Below, one piece after another: positions 7,238 through 13,377 of a stretch of DNA of 18,621 nucleotides (within the stretch, counting starts at the first letter, position 1; each line of letters begins with the position of its first letter). Position numbers and translations under genes: made by a program. Source of the DNA: Gallionellaceae bacterium. GTDB taxonomy: Bacteria; Pseudomonadota; Gammaproteobacteria; Burkholderiales; Gallionellaceae. The stretch is from NCBI GenBank assembly GCA_003151655.1, contig PLYB01000077.1, positions 1-18,621 on the forward strand. Direction: 5' to 3'. Under the pieces are notes generated by a model that made no database searches, was not told the DNA's origin, and worked only from the letters and a program-made list of their open reading frames with translations.

Positions 7238-7534
7238 ATGGAAGCCGCAAACAACGGGAACCGGAGCACAATCCGGTTCTTTGTCACCTATACCGGAGTG
7301 AAGCTGCCATTCCGTTTAGTCAATGAACTGCAAGCCAGTGAAGTGGAGAACCGCAACACGTTCTTTCGGGGCTACTTCGATGAACATGATCGTCTCAGCG
7401 GATTCGACAAACTGGCTTATAGCGAAATTGAGTTGTCACACCGCTATGTTTATCACGACAATGGCAAGTTGAAACAGGCAGAGATCACCGATATCGACGG
7501 CGAGGTGACGGTGTTGAATACGCTATCGGAGTGA
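7238..7534 (+). CDS. Small conserved protein, possibly DUF6156
   Basis: A 98-residue soluble protein beginning five bases after the Nif11-like gene, so the two are almost certainly co-transcribed. Its core (STIRFFVTYTGVKLPFRLVN, then NRNTFFRGYFDEHDRLSGFDKL, then ELSHRYVYHDNGKLKQAEI) alternates beta-strand-like blocks and resembles, from memory, a conserved family named DUF6156. No catalytic motif or metal site is obvious. The C-terminus reads like an antiparallel sheet ending in DIDGEVTVLNTLSE. A hairpin of 11 bp per arm (7517-7549) overlaps the stop codon. The function is unknown; pairing with Nif11 suggests a nitrogen- or redox-related process. Confidence 0.6.
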   Translation: MEAANNGNRSTIRFFVTYTGVKLPFRLVNELQASEVENRNTFFRGYFDEHDRLSGFDKLAYSEIELSHRYVYHDNGKLKQAEITDIDGEVTVLNTLSE

Positions 7535-7549
7535 CTCTGATAGCGTATT
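7517..7549. terminator. Bidirectional terminator spanning a stop codon
   Basis: AATACGCTATC (7517-7527) pairs with GATAGCGTATT (7539-7549), with inner GAG/CTC pairs (7529-7531 and 7535-7537) around TGA. The left arm is coding sequence and the TGA loop is the stop codon of the plus-strand gene. The convergent diguanylate cyclase gene ends at 7559, so one hairpin probably serves both. Confidence 0.65.
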
Positions 7550-7558
7550 GATCAAACG

Positions 7559-8578
7559 TTACGTTTGCTCAAATATCGTCGTTTTGTTTCGACCACTTCC
7601 CTTGGAAACATAGAGCGCTTTGTCGGCTTGATCGATCAAATCGACAATGCTCTTGCCGCTGGAATAGGTAGTAACACCGATAGAAATAGTGATTCCGCTA
7701 ATTTGTTCCTGAGTGTCAAGGCGGCGGATTTTGCCTCTTTCAATGCTCTGCCGGACATTCTCGGCCACAATGCGGGCACCAGCCAAATTTGTTTCCGTCA
7801 GCAACACCGCAAATTCTTCACCGCCCAGCCTCGCAACCGCATCTTGCCCCCGGATTTTTGACTTAAGCGTGTCGGCAATAGCACGAATGATTTTGTCACC
7901 AAACAGATGTCCGTAGGTGTCATTAACTTTCTTGAAATGGTCAATATCAACCATTAACAGACAGACACCTTTGGCGAGCGCGGACTCATCATCAAAGGTT
8001 AGCTTGGCAGCCCCCTCAAAGCCGCGCCGATTAAGAATGCCAGTTAACGGATCACTCAAGGCTTCACCGCGCGCGGACTGAAGTTCTTTCTGCAACTTAT
8101 CCACTTGCTGCTTGCTGGACTCCAGCTCCGTTTGCAGACTCTGCATGGAGCCACGCATCTTGTTCGTATCTCCAGCCATGTTGTTGATCAATGCGTCCAG
8201 TTTAGGCGCATCCAGATTTTCTTTAAGCGTTTTGCCGTATGCCTGCAAACTGTTGCCGAATTGATGAGCCTGCCTGTCTGTCTCCGCAGTGAATCCGGCA
8301 ATTTTTCCCAGCAGTTCCTGAAGGCTTTCTTGTTGCGCCTCCGTATTGAATTCGGAAATATAAGTGGTATACAGCTTTTCGATAGTCTTATCATCAAGCG
8401 AATTGCCGCCGTCGAGCACCTTGGACACTGCCGCGCTCAACGGCGGATTGATCCCGGTGGTGTACTCGTACCACACTGTGTAGTTCAGCGGAGTGAACGC
8501 CGCCGGATGTGCCGCCATTTTTTGGATGAGTAAACGCAGTACCTCGCCGCTTGAATTTCGATCTTGCTCGTATCGCAT
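7559..8578 (-). CDS. Diguanylate cyclase (GGEEF) with helical sensor
   Basis: A 339-residue enzyme predicted to make cyclic di-GMP from two GTP. From the chosen start, an N-terminal helical region of about 145 residues (KMAAHPAAFTPLNYTVWYEY is its most typical part) leads into a coiled-coil linker at about 145-170 (SLQTELESSKQQVDKLQKEL). The GGDEF domain then begins at ALSDPLTGILNRRGF. The active motif is RLGGEEF, complete, with an RxxD inhibitory site (RGQD) five residues before it. LMVDIDHFKKVNDTYGH and SGRN at the end are conserved. No transmembrane segment is seen. The ATG at 8578 has an AGAGGA Shine-Dalgarno; an in-frame ATG at 8620 lacks one. It converges with the Nif11 operon and is the second c-di-GMP enzyme in this window. 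Confidence 0.9.
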   Translation of the reverse strand: MRYEQDRNSSGEVLRLLIQKMAAHPAAFTPLNYTVWYEYTTGINPPLSAAVSKVLDGGNSLDDKTIEKLYTTYISEFNTEAQQESLQELLGKIAGFTAETDRQAHQFGNSLQAYGKTLKENLDAPKLDALINNMAGDTNKMRGSMQSLQTELESSKQQVDKLQKELQSARGEALSDPLTGILNRRGFEGAAKLTFDDESALAKGVCLLMVDIDHFKKVNDTYGHLFGDKIIRAIADTLKSKIRGQDAVARLGGEEFAVLLTETNLAGARIVAENVRQSIERGKIRRLDTQEQISGITISIGVTTYSSGKSIVDLIDQADKALYVSKGSGRNKTTIFEQT

Positions 8579-8796
8579 ACTACTTCCTCTCAGGCGAAAG
8601 TCGGTCTTGTGATTCAACAAAGTGGCATTTTACACACAGTCTATACCTTATCCAACCCAAATAATCTTCGCCCGCATAAGCATTAATAGCAAAAAATGAT
8701 GGTCACCGCAACTCAGTTCGCCAGACTTAGTCCACGCCGCGACATACGGGATATGTCCTGATATAGTTGCCCAAACTAACCGCAATCATCTGACTC

Positions 8797-9171
8797 ATGA
8801 CAAAACACACAACACCCGACCACGCGCGACTTGATCGTGTCGTTGCCGAAGCACGACAGCAACGTGAAGCGCGCGAATCCGGCTATCGCGAACGCGCGCT
8901 CAAATTATTCCCATGGATCTGCAGACGCTGCGGTCGTGAATTTTCCGGGGCTCGACTGCGCGAATTGACGGTTCATCATAAAGACCACAACCACGACAAC
9001 AATCCCGCAGATGGCAGTAATTGGGAATTGCTTTGTTTGTATTGCCACGATAATGAGCACTCGCGCGTGCTGGATGAGGCAGTGCGTAGCCGGGGCGCAG
9101 AGGGGGCCGCCGTCGCGACGCATAACCCGTTCGCCGACCTGAAGTCCCTGCTCAAGAAAAAGTCAGATTAA
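8797..9171 (+). CDS. yajD: YajD-like HNH nuclease
   Basis: A 124-residue protein very close in layout to E. coli YajD. Two CxxC pairs (C42/C45 and C80/C83) form a zinc site that brackets the HNH core: LTVHHKDHNHDNNP at about 58-70, then DGSNWELLCLYCHDNEH at about 72-88. The paired histidines at 60-61, the Asn of SNW, and the following CHDNEH are the expected metal and catalytic residues. The C-terminal NPFADLKSLLKKK is also shared with YajD. The N-terminal 28 residues are basic and alanine-rich, an extension relative to the E. coli protein. The biological role of YajD is not well established. The gene stands alone and a repeat hairpin follows the stop codon within 5 bases. Confidence 0.9.
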   Translation: MTKHTTPDHARLDRVVAEARQQREARESGYRERALKLFPWICRRCGREFSGARLRELTVHHKDHNHDNNPADGSNWELLCLYCHDNEHSRVLDEAVRSRGAEGAAVATHNPFADLKSLLKKKSD

Positions 9172-9175
9172 AGAA

Positions 9176-9195
9176 CCCCGCTGCTTGCGGCGGGG
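9176..9195. repeat. Terminator-like repeat hairpin after yajD
   Basis: The 20-mer is identical to 919-938: CCCCGCTGCTTGCGGCGGGG. The flank AAGAA reads as TTCTT on the minus strand, as in the intact copy. It starts 5 bases after the yajD stop. With 9301-9340 it looks like one end of an inverted repeat copy that has been split by the element at 9211-9290. Confidence 0.65.
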
Positions 9196-9210
9196 TATGG
9201 GGTGGTTGGA

Positions 9211-9290
9211 TTTTTGTAGGTCGGGTTTCAACCCGACGTTTTTTCTTCGATTCGCTAACCCCGTCGGGATAAATCCCGACCTACGAAAAA
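9211..9290. repeat. REPIN: two REP hairpins in inverted orientation
   Basis: Two hairpins, GTCGGGTT/AACCCGAC (9220-9237) and GTCGGGAT/ATCCCGAC (9263-9280), lie 25 bp apart. The outer flanks TTTTTGTAGG and CCTACGAAAAA pair as well, giving an 80-bp symmetrical unit. GTAGGTCGGG is a typical REP head. Such units are usually mobilised in trans by REP-associated tyrosine transposases, none of which is present here. Confidence 0.75.
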
Positions 9291-9300
9291 CACTACGCTA

Positions 9301-9340
9301 CGCCGCCAGCGGCGGTGAATTAAACCCAAAGAGATTAAAT
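9301..9340 (-). repeat. Left half of the split terminator-like repeat
   Basis: On the minus strand this reads TTTAATCTCTTTGGGTTTAA, then TTC and a GC-rich ACCGCCGCTGGCGGCG. It matches the lead of the intact copy at 897-943 with few changes. The GC hairpin differs, as expected if this part has decayed or was rearranged when the REPIN arrived. Confidence 0.6.
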
Positions 9341-9353
9341 TTATTTGCCCGCA

Positions 9354-9569
9354 ATGAAGCCAGAACACTTGCAACTTTTAGTCACGCGCGAAATGCCCTT
9401 TGGAAAATACAAAGGACATCTGATCGCCGACCTCCCTGGCAATTACCTGAACTGGTTTGCACGCAAGGGTTTCCCACCCGGAGAAATCGGAATTTTATTG
9501 GCCTTGATGCAAGAGCTGGATCACAACGGACTCTCTTCTTTGTTAGACCCGCTACGGCAGCGCCGATAA
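9354..9569 (+). CDS. DUF3820 family protein
   Basis: A 71-residue protein with the DUF3820 signature: MPFGKYKGHLIADLPGNYLN, then WFARKGFPPGEIGILLALMQ and ELDHNGL. The family is sometimes called a putative quorum-sensing-regulated virulence factor, but that name comes from one system and the molecular role is unknown. Proteins of this family are short and usually begin M-x-P-E-x-L, as here (MKPEHLQLLVTR). I therefore prefer the ATG at 9354 over a TTG three codons earlier (9345). Neither has a clear Shine-Dalgarno, and the repeat at 9301-9340 lies in the leader, so expression may be low. Confidence 0.8.
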   Translation: MKPEHLQLLVTREMPFGKYKGHLIADLPGNYLNWFARKGFPPGEIGILLALMQELDHNGLSSLLDPLRQRR

Positions 9570-9638
9570 GTTTAGTTTCCCCCCACGTCTTATCAGTTCG
9601 TATTACTATGCGAACTCAACAACACAAGGAGAACGATC

Positions 9639-9710
9639 ATGGCTAAAGGTCAGCAGAAAAAAAACAAAGAAGTAAAAAAACCAAAAAAGAAACCAACACC
9701 TGCTATTTGA
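9639..9710 (+). CDS. 23-residue lysine-rich small protein
   Basis: The frame reads MAKGQQKKNKEVKKPKKKPT then PAI. An AAGGAG Shine-Dalgarno (9626-9631) with good spacing supports the ATG. Eleven of 23 residues are lysine. It resembles a widespread family of very short basic proteins that begin M-A/S-K-G-Q-Q-R-x-N and contain KKPKK; those are usually somewhat longer. Nucleic-acid or ribosome binding is plausible from charge only. A Lys-rich run encoded by A-rich sequence can also arise by chance, so certainty is moderate. Confidence 0.55.
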   Translation: MAKGQQKKNKEVKKPKKKPTPAI

Positions 9711-9737
9711 TTGCTTCATATCATTTGCAACATTTCG

Positions 9738-9759
9738 TAGGGGCGTATGGCATACGCCC
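9738..9759. repeat. REP-like palindrome
   Basis: GTAGGGGCGTATG is followed after one G by CATACGCCC, so the arms 9741-9749 and 9751-9759 pair perfectly over 9 bp. The GTAGG head is shared with the two REPIN-like elements in this window. It is a single hairpin, not a pair. Confidence 0.5.
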
Positions 9760-9813
9760 TTGGTAGTGTTTGCCTGCTAGCGCTATGCAGTTAATATTTT
9801 ACGACGAAAAAAA

Positions 9814-9833
9814 AGACTGACCAAAGCCAGTCT
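9814..9833 (-). terminator. Strong minus-strand terminator of the 28-residue gene
   Basis: On the minus strand AGACTG-GC-TTTG-GT-CAGTCT forms an 8-bp stem (one G-T pair) with a TTTG loop and is followed by at least eight T residues in all. It lies about 45 bp after the stop of the mini-gene at 9876-9962. Confidence 0.85.
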
Positions 9834-9875
9834 GCCTCTGATATCGCTAATTGAGGTTAATGAATCATAACCACT

Positions 9876-9962
9876 TTAATTAGCCGGTTTGCCAGCAAAG
9901 AAAATCATAAACGCCAGCACGATAAACGGAGACATCACAAAAAATAGCGGCAAAGCAAGCAT
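9876..9962 (-). CDS. 28-residue hydrophobic membrane peptide
   Basis: Reading down from the ATG at 9962 gives MLALPLFFVMSPFIVLAFMI, then FFAGKPAN and TAA. A GGAGG Shine-Dalgarno lies about 8 bases before the start, and the textbook terminator at 9814-9833 follows, so this is very likely a real transcription and translation unit. Almost the whole peptide is one hydrophobic helix (residues 2-23), with a short positive GKPAN tail. Two prolines within the helix are unusual. It is close in size and layout to the 26-residue peptide at 1131-1211, though the sequences are not alike. I cannot name a function; a small regulator or subunit of a membrane complex, or a type I toxin-like peptide, are the obvious options. 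Confidence 0.7.
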   Translation of the reverse strand: MLALPLFFVMSPFIVLAFMIFFAGKPAN

Positions 9963-10177
9963 GAGTCGTACCTCCAAAATAAATTTAAGGAAACTTCACG
10001 TACGCCACAACAATATGTTTCGGCATCGCTAGCAAACCATTTGTCGGATAGCAGGCTAGTAGTGTGGCGAAGTGATAGTGCGCCCCCCGGCCCCCAATAG
10101 CAAGATAATCTTTTAATATCACATATTTAGTGTACGCAACCGGCAAACACTCAAAATATAGCCGCAGAAAGCTGGTA

Positions 10178-10714
10178 ATGCGCCCGAAACTCCCGCCGAA
10201 TTATCTTGCTGCTTACCCGGCCACACTGACCGCACAAGTGCATCATCTGATCGAGCAAGATCAGTTGGCGGGCTGGTTATTACAGAAATATCCGCTGGCG
10301 CATGATGTGCGCACGGACAAAGCGCTACACGACTTTGTGCATGCACTCAAAAACGAGTCTCTGCGCAATGCCGGACAACTGAGCAAAGTTGCGTTCGACA
10401 ACAAACTGCATGTCATTAAGAATGCGCTGGGCACGCACACCACCATCTCAAGAGTACAGGGCGCGAACCTTAAAACCAAACGCGAGATTCGCATCGCCAC
10501 GCTATTCAAAGAAATGCCACCTGAGTTTTTACGCATGATCGTAGTGCACGAACTCTCCCACATGAAAGAGCGGGAACACGACAAAGCTTTCTACCAACTA
10601 TGTCGATCTATAGAGCCGGAGTACGCACAGCTGGAGTTTGACTTGCGGGCTTACCTAACTTATTTGGATGCAGGCGGGGTGACATTGTGGTCTGGCGGCA
10701 GCTCCTCGTTGTAA
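10178..10714 (+). CDS. YgjP-like zinc metallopeptidase
   Basis: A 178-residue soluble protein with a zinc-metallopeptidase motif VVHELSHMKEREHDKAFY. Numbered from this ATG, H124, E125 and H128 are the HExxH set, and a further His at 134 (REHDKAFY) is the likely third ligand. This pattern (HELSH followed by a short gap and xHDxxFY) fits the YgjP/M48-like domain found in the UTP pyrophosphatase family and SprT-type proteins. The N-terminus is alpha-helical without a signal peptide, so it is probably cytoplasmic. An in-frame GTG at 10130 would add 16 residues, but the basic stretch so encoded is not typical. No partner gene is adjacent, and substrate and role are unknown. Confidence 0.8.
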   Translation: MRPKLPPNYLAAYPATLTAQVHHLIEQDQLAGWLLQKYPLAHDVRTDKALHDFVHALKNESLRNAGQLSKVAFDNKLHVIKNALGTHTTISRVQGANLKTKREIRIATLFKEMPPEFLRMIVVHELSHMKEREHDKAFYQLCRSIEPEYAQLEFDLRAYLTYLDAGGVTLWSGGSSSL

Positions 10715-10723
10715 AAGGACACA

Positions 10724-10748
10724 GGGGGTGTGAACTTCGTTCAGCCCC
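10724..10748 (+). terminator. Probable hairpin after the metallopeptidase gene
   Basis: TGAAC (10731-10735) and GTTCA (10739-10743) pair around TTC, and GGGG before them can pair with CCCC at 10745-10748 across a small internal loop. No T tract follows, so termination would be inefficient or of another type. It lies 9 bp after the stop codon. Confidence 0.35.
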
Positions 10749-10756
10749 ATCCACGC

Positions 10757-10791
10757 TGTTACCGTAACACCAATAGCCTGTTACGGTAACA
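10757..10791. promoter_or_regulatory. Twin operator-like palindromes before the Mrr-like gene
   Basis: Two near-identical 13-bp palindromes occur: TGTTACCGTAACA (10757-10769) and TGTTACGGTAACA (10779-10791). Their centres are 22 bp apart, about two helical turns, so two repressor dimers could sit on the same face. Together they also form one larger inverted repeat. The half site TGTTAC recalls GntR (LacI family) operators but the spacing differs by one base. The next gene starts at 10944. The regulator is not identified in this window. Confidence 0.55.
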
Positions 10792-10943
10792 ACACCTTTC
10801 TGGACGCAGTATGGCATTATCATTTGAAGCGAGTCATCCGGGTTGCGTCCGCTAATTAATCGAATGTATGTGATGGATTGTCAGATGACATGAGCCAACC
10901 CGCGCACGTATGTGCTTGATGAGCGTTTAAAAGAAAATACCTC

Positions 10944-11804
10944 ATGGCTCGAAATAGAAAACAAAGTCTGCTCGAAGAAGTGATCGAAATTACCGCCATG
11001 CTTCCATGGTGGGTCGGCGTACTTCTGGCATTCGTTGCGTACTTCCCCTGCCACCACTATGCAACCGCAGAAATATTAGCGCCCACATCGATAGCGCAAA
11101 TGGGCTCCAACATTGCCAGTCAAGTTGGCAAGACCCTTGCCACCGTCGGACAATATCTGCTGCCACTCGTGTTCTTGACTGGCGCCGGCATATCCGCCTA
11201 CGGGCGGCGCAAACGCGCCAAGTTATTTGAAGATATTCAGGAAGGCCCGGCTTTTCACTTACTCAATGGCATGAAATGGATTGAATTCGAGATGCTCGTG
11301 GGAGAAGCCTTTCGACATTGGGGATACGTAGTTAGCGAAACCGGCGGTGGCGGTGCAGATGGTGGCGTTGATCTTGTGTTGAGAAAAGGCGGCGAAAAAT
11401 TTCTGGTTCAATGCAAACACTGGAAAGCATACAAAGTCGGCGTAACCACCATTCGTGAATTTTATGGTGTGATGGCCGCAAGCGGCGCAGTTGGCGGCTT
11501 CGTGGTGACCTCCGGCGTTTTTACAGAAGAAGCAAAATCCTTCGCGGAAGGAATAAACATCGAACTGATCGGCGGCACAGAGTTAACCGCCATGATCAAG
11601 AAAGTAAAACGGCAACCCCAAACAACAATTGCCGCAACACAACCTGCACTACAACGCTCACCGGCAACAATTACCGAACCAAACTGCCCGAAGTGCGGCA
11701 GCACCATGACCGTGCGCGTAGCCAAGCATGGCGCGAATTATGGCAAAACGTTTTGGGGATGTACCGGATTTCCTCGGTGTCGAGGGGTGGTTTCGATTGA
11801 TTAA
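10944..11804 (+). CDS. Membrane-anchored Mrr-like restriction nuclease
   Basis: A 286-residue protein in three parts. Residues about 20-36 and 70-86 are two hydrophobic helices (MLPWWVGVLLAFVAYF; YLLPLVFLTGAGISAY). The middle part, about 105-220, is an Mrr-type PD-(D/E)xK nuclease domain: GGVDLVLRKGGEKFLVQCKHW gives D143 and Q156-C-K158 as the catalytic set, with E114/E116 upstream. The C-terminus has a topoisomerase-type zinc finger (C248, C251, C273, C279). Mrr-like enzymes cut DNA, often modified DNA, and act as Type IV defence; the membrane anchor would place cutting at the inner membrane, where incoming DNA arrives. The zinc finger may aid DNA binding. No methyltransferase is adjacent. 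The Shine-Dalgarno is weak. Confidence 0.85.
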   Translation: MARNRKQSLLEEVIEITAMLPWWVGVLLAFVAYFPCHHYATAEILAPTSIAQMGSNIASQVGKTLATVGQYLLPLVFLTGAGISAYGRRKRAKLFEDIQEGPAFHLLNGMKWIEFEMLVGEAFRHWGYVVSETGGGGADGGVDLVLRKGGEKFLVQCKHWKAYKVGVTTIREFYGVMAASGAVGGFVVTSGVFTEEAKSFAEGINIELIGGTELTAMIKKVKRQPQTTIAATQPALQRSPATITEPNCPKCGSTMTVRVAKHGANYGKTFWGCTGFPRCRGVVSID

Positions 11805-11903
11805 ATGGATGGAGAAATTACAAACATACTGATGCGTGTCGAAGGGTTCGGATTAATGGGGCTATTCGCACTGGCAAAAGTAGATTATGGGACTGTCGTC
11901 TGA
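11805..11903 (+). pseudogene. Short remnant, possibly DUF4260 N-terminus
   Basis: The frame gives MDGEITNILMRVEGFGLMGL then FALAKVDYGTVV before a TGA. The run ILMRVEGFGLMGLFALA faintly recalls the start of DUF4260 membrane proteins (L-R-x-E-G-x-A-L). No Shine-Dalgarno is present, although the ATG overlaps the stop of the Mrr-like gene. What follows to about 12020 is not coding in any consistent frame. I regard it as decayed sequence; the family guess is weak. Confidence 0.25.
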
Positions 11904-12023
11904 GCCTGCAATATTGATATTGCACCGGAAACACTTTATGACCGCTCAGTTCCGGTATAGGAGTCAAGAGGATGCGATACAATCGCCGGAACAGCGTGCA
12001 TCTTTTTTCCTCGCGCGACTTTG

Positions 12024-12146
12024 CTTGCCGATGCGTTTGCTCTGGCGATTGCGGAAACGCGCAATCTTAAATTGGTCAGCGCAGACCACCGCGAGCTTGA
12101 TCCGCTGGAAGCAGAGGGGGTGACTCAAGTTGAGTGGTTGCGGTGA
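12024..12146 (+). pseudogene. C-terminal remnant of a VapC/PIN toxin
   Basis: About 40 codons end at a TGA and read LADAFALAIAETRNLKL, then VSADHRELDPLEAEGVTQVE and WLR. This is the typical C-terminal third of a VapC-type PIN ribonuclease: LADAFALA-x-A, then a conserved acidic residue in the ADHRELDPL block and a closing V-x-WLR. No upstream two-thirds or VapB antitoxin is found in frame. The preceding sequence carries stops and unrelated codons. It is too short to be active. It marks this locus as one where toxin-antitoxin genes come and go. Confidence 0.7.
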
Positions 12147-12193
12147 GTTGCAAACGGTTGCGGGATTGATGGAGGATGCCCCTATCGATCCTT

Positions 12194-12199
12194 TATAAT
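12194..12199 (+). promoter_or_regulatory. Candidate -10 of the ABC-3C operon
   Basis: A perfect TATAAT lies 21 bp before the GTG start, with AGGAG between them. A TTGATG at 12166-12171 is a possible -35 but the 22-bp spacing is too long, so any promoter may rely on an activator or be weak. Confidence 0.35.
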
Positions 12200-12219
12200 T
12201 GATTATTCAGGAGAAGTAA

Positions 12220-13365
12220 GTGAAGTCGAACGCGCCGGGGCAGTTACTAGGTTATTCCATCCAATATCCGCGTGCGCTTTGTCATTTGTTACGTGCAAAC
12301 TCAGGGGACTATGTCTGCATTGAAGTTCTTGGTGATGTCGCGAGCGTTTCGGCTACAGGTGAAACGACTTCGGAGGAGGACAAATCATCACTTAGCGCCA
12401 ATCCTATAACTGACAGATCAGTTGACCTGTGGAAGACCTTCGCTAATTGGATTGATGCCATAACGAGTGGCAACCTTGTGCCCTCACGAACACGTTTCGT
12501 CTTGTATTGCAATAAGACTGGCAAACTGGGGCTTGCGTCAGCGTTTAGTTCTGCTAAAAATAGTAAGGCGGCGAAAGCTGCCGTAACTAAGGCGAAGAAG
12601 GAACTCAATGATCTAAAGGCTGGTCACGTTGCTTGGGAATACTTCGATAAGGTAGTCAACAAGAACGAAAAACTGCTACTCGAAATCGTCGAGCGTTTTG
12701 AGCTCCAAACAGGTGTGGGTGCGGGATACGATGAGGTGTACAAAGAAGTTCGCCATAAACTGGTTCCAGAAAGCCACATCGATTGGATAATAAAGTATAT
12801 GAGCGGTTGGCTGTTCCAGCTGGTTAGCGAAAAAATCGCAGCAAACCAACCCGCAATAATTACTTGGGACGAATTTGCGCATCAGTGGAAAGTTCCTTAC
12901 GATAGAGCTAGACGCCTTGAACTTATTGACTTTGCACTAGAATCGCCTCTCGATAAGGAGATGGTTGCGAACCATCACAAAGACAAGCCTAAGTATCTTC
13001 ATCAACTGGAATTCATCGAAGCCTCCGATGATGAGGTCATCGAGGCCGTTACTGATTTTCTTAAAGCTAAGTACAACCGCGACAAATGGATTGAGGCGGA
13101 AATCATTGATGAGTCGAGCGCAGCAGAGTTTGAGGAGAAATTGTTTAATTTCTGGAAGAATAAGAACAAGGCCATAGGTCTCACGAATAGCACCCTATCA
13201 GATCCGCAACGAGGACAGTTGCTCTTGGCTGAATGCAAGTCTAAATCGGAGACCATTAGAGACGCTTCGCCTCCATACTCAACGATTGCGGGTACCTATC
13301 ATGCGATGGCTAATGTTCCTAGTATTGGGTGGCATCCCAATTGGAAATTCTTGACCAAGGAGTAA
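12220..13365 (+). CDS. ABC-3C system protein with C-terminal ABC-3C domain
   Basis: A 381-residue protein, first gene of a tight three-gene operon. The N-terminal part (residues about 8-100) has GYSIQYPRALCHLLR, then YVCIEVLGDVASV and SEEDKSSLSANPITDRSVDLW. This layout resembles the DUF4297/Cap4-type dsDNA nuclease domain that often heads such systems. D39 and E53-D54-K55 could be a PD-(D/E)xK set, but I cannot show that they are aligned correctly. The C-terminal half ends with GTYHAMANVPSIGWHPNW (from about 358), a motif I associate with ABC-three-component C-terminal domains. The GTG start has an AGGAG Shine-Dalgarno. It probably acts as the effector that the ATPase and middle component control. 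Recognition of the class is moderately secure; nuclease activity is inference. Confidence 0.7.
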   Translation: MKSNAPGQLLGYSIQYPRALCHLLRANSGDYVCIEVLGDVASVSATGETTSEEDKSSLSANPITDRSVDLWKTFANWIDAITSGNLVPSRTRFVLYCNKTGKLGLASAFSSAKNSKAAKAAVTKAKKELNDLKAGHVAWEYFDKVVNKNEKLLLEIVERFELQTGVGAGYDEVYKEVRHKLVPESHIDWIIKYMSGWLFQLVSEKIAANQPAIITWDEFAHQWKVPYDRARRLELIDFALESPLDKEMVANHHKDKPKYLHQLEFIEASDDEVIEAVTDFLKAKYNRDKWIEAEIIDESSAAEFEEKLFNFWKNKNKAIGLTNSTLSDPQRGQLLLAECKSKSETIRDASPPYSTIAGTYHAMANVPSIGWHPNWKFLTKE

Positions 13366-13377
13366 GGAGGAAATATA

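Noticed and set aside
8741..8757. Small palindrome GACATA-CGGGA-TATGTC before yajD
   Set aside because: Only 6 bp per arm with no second copy; compatible with chance.
9185..9646. Plus-strand open frame of 153 codons
   Set aside because: It translates the REPIN and runs out of frame through the well-supported DUF3820 gene.
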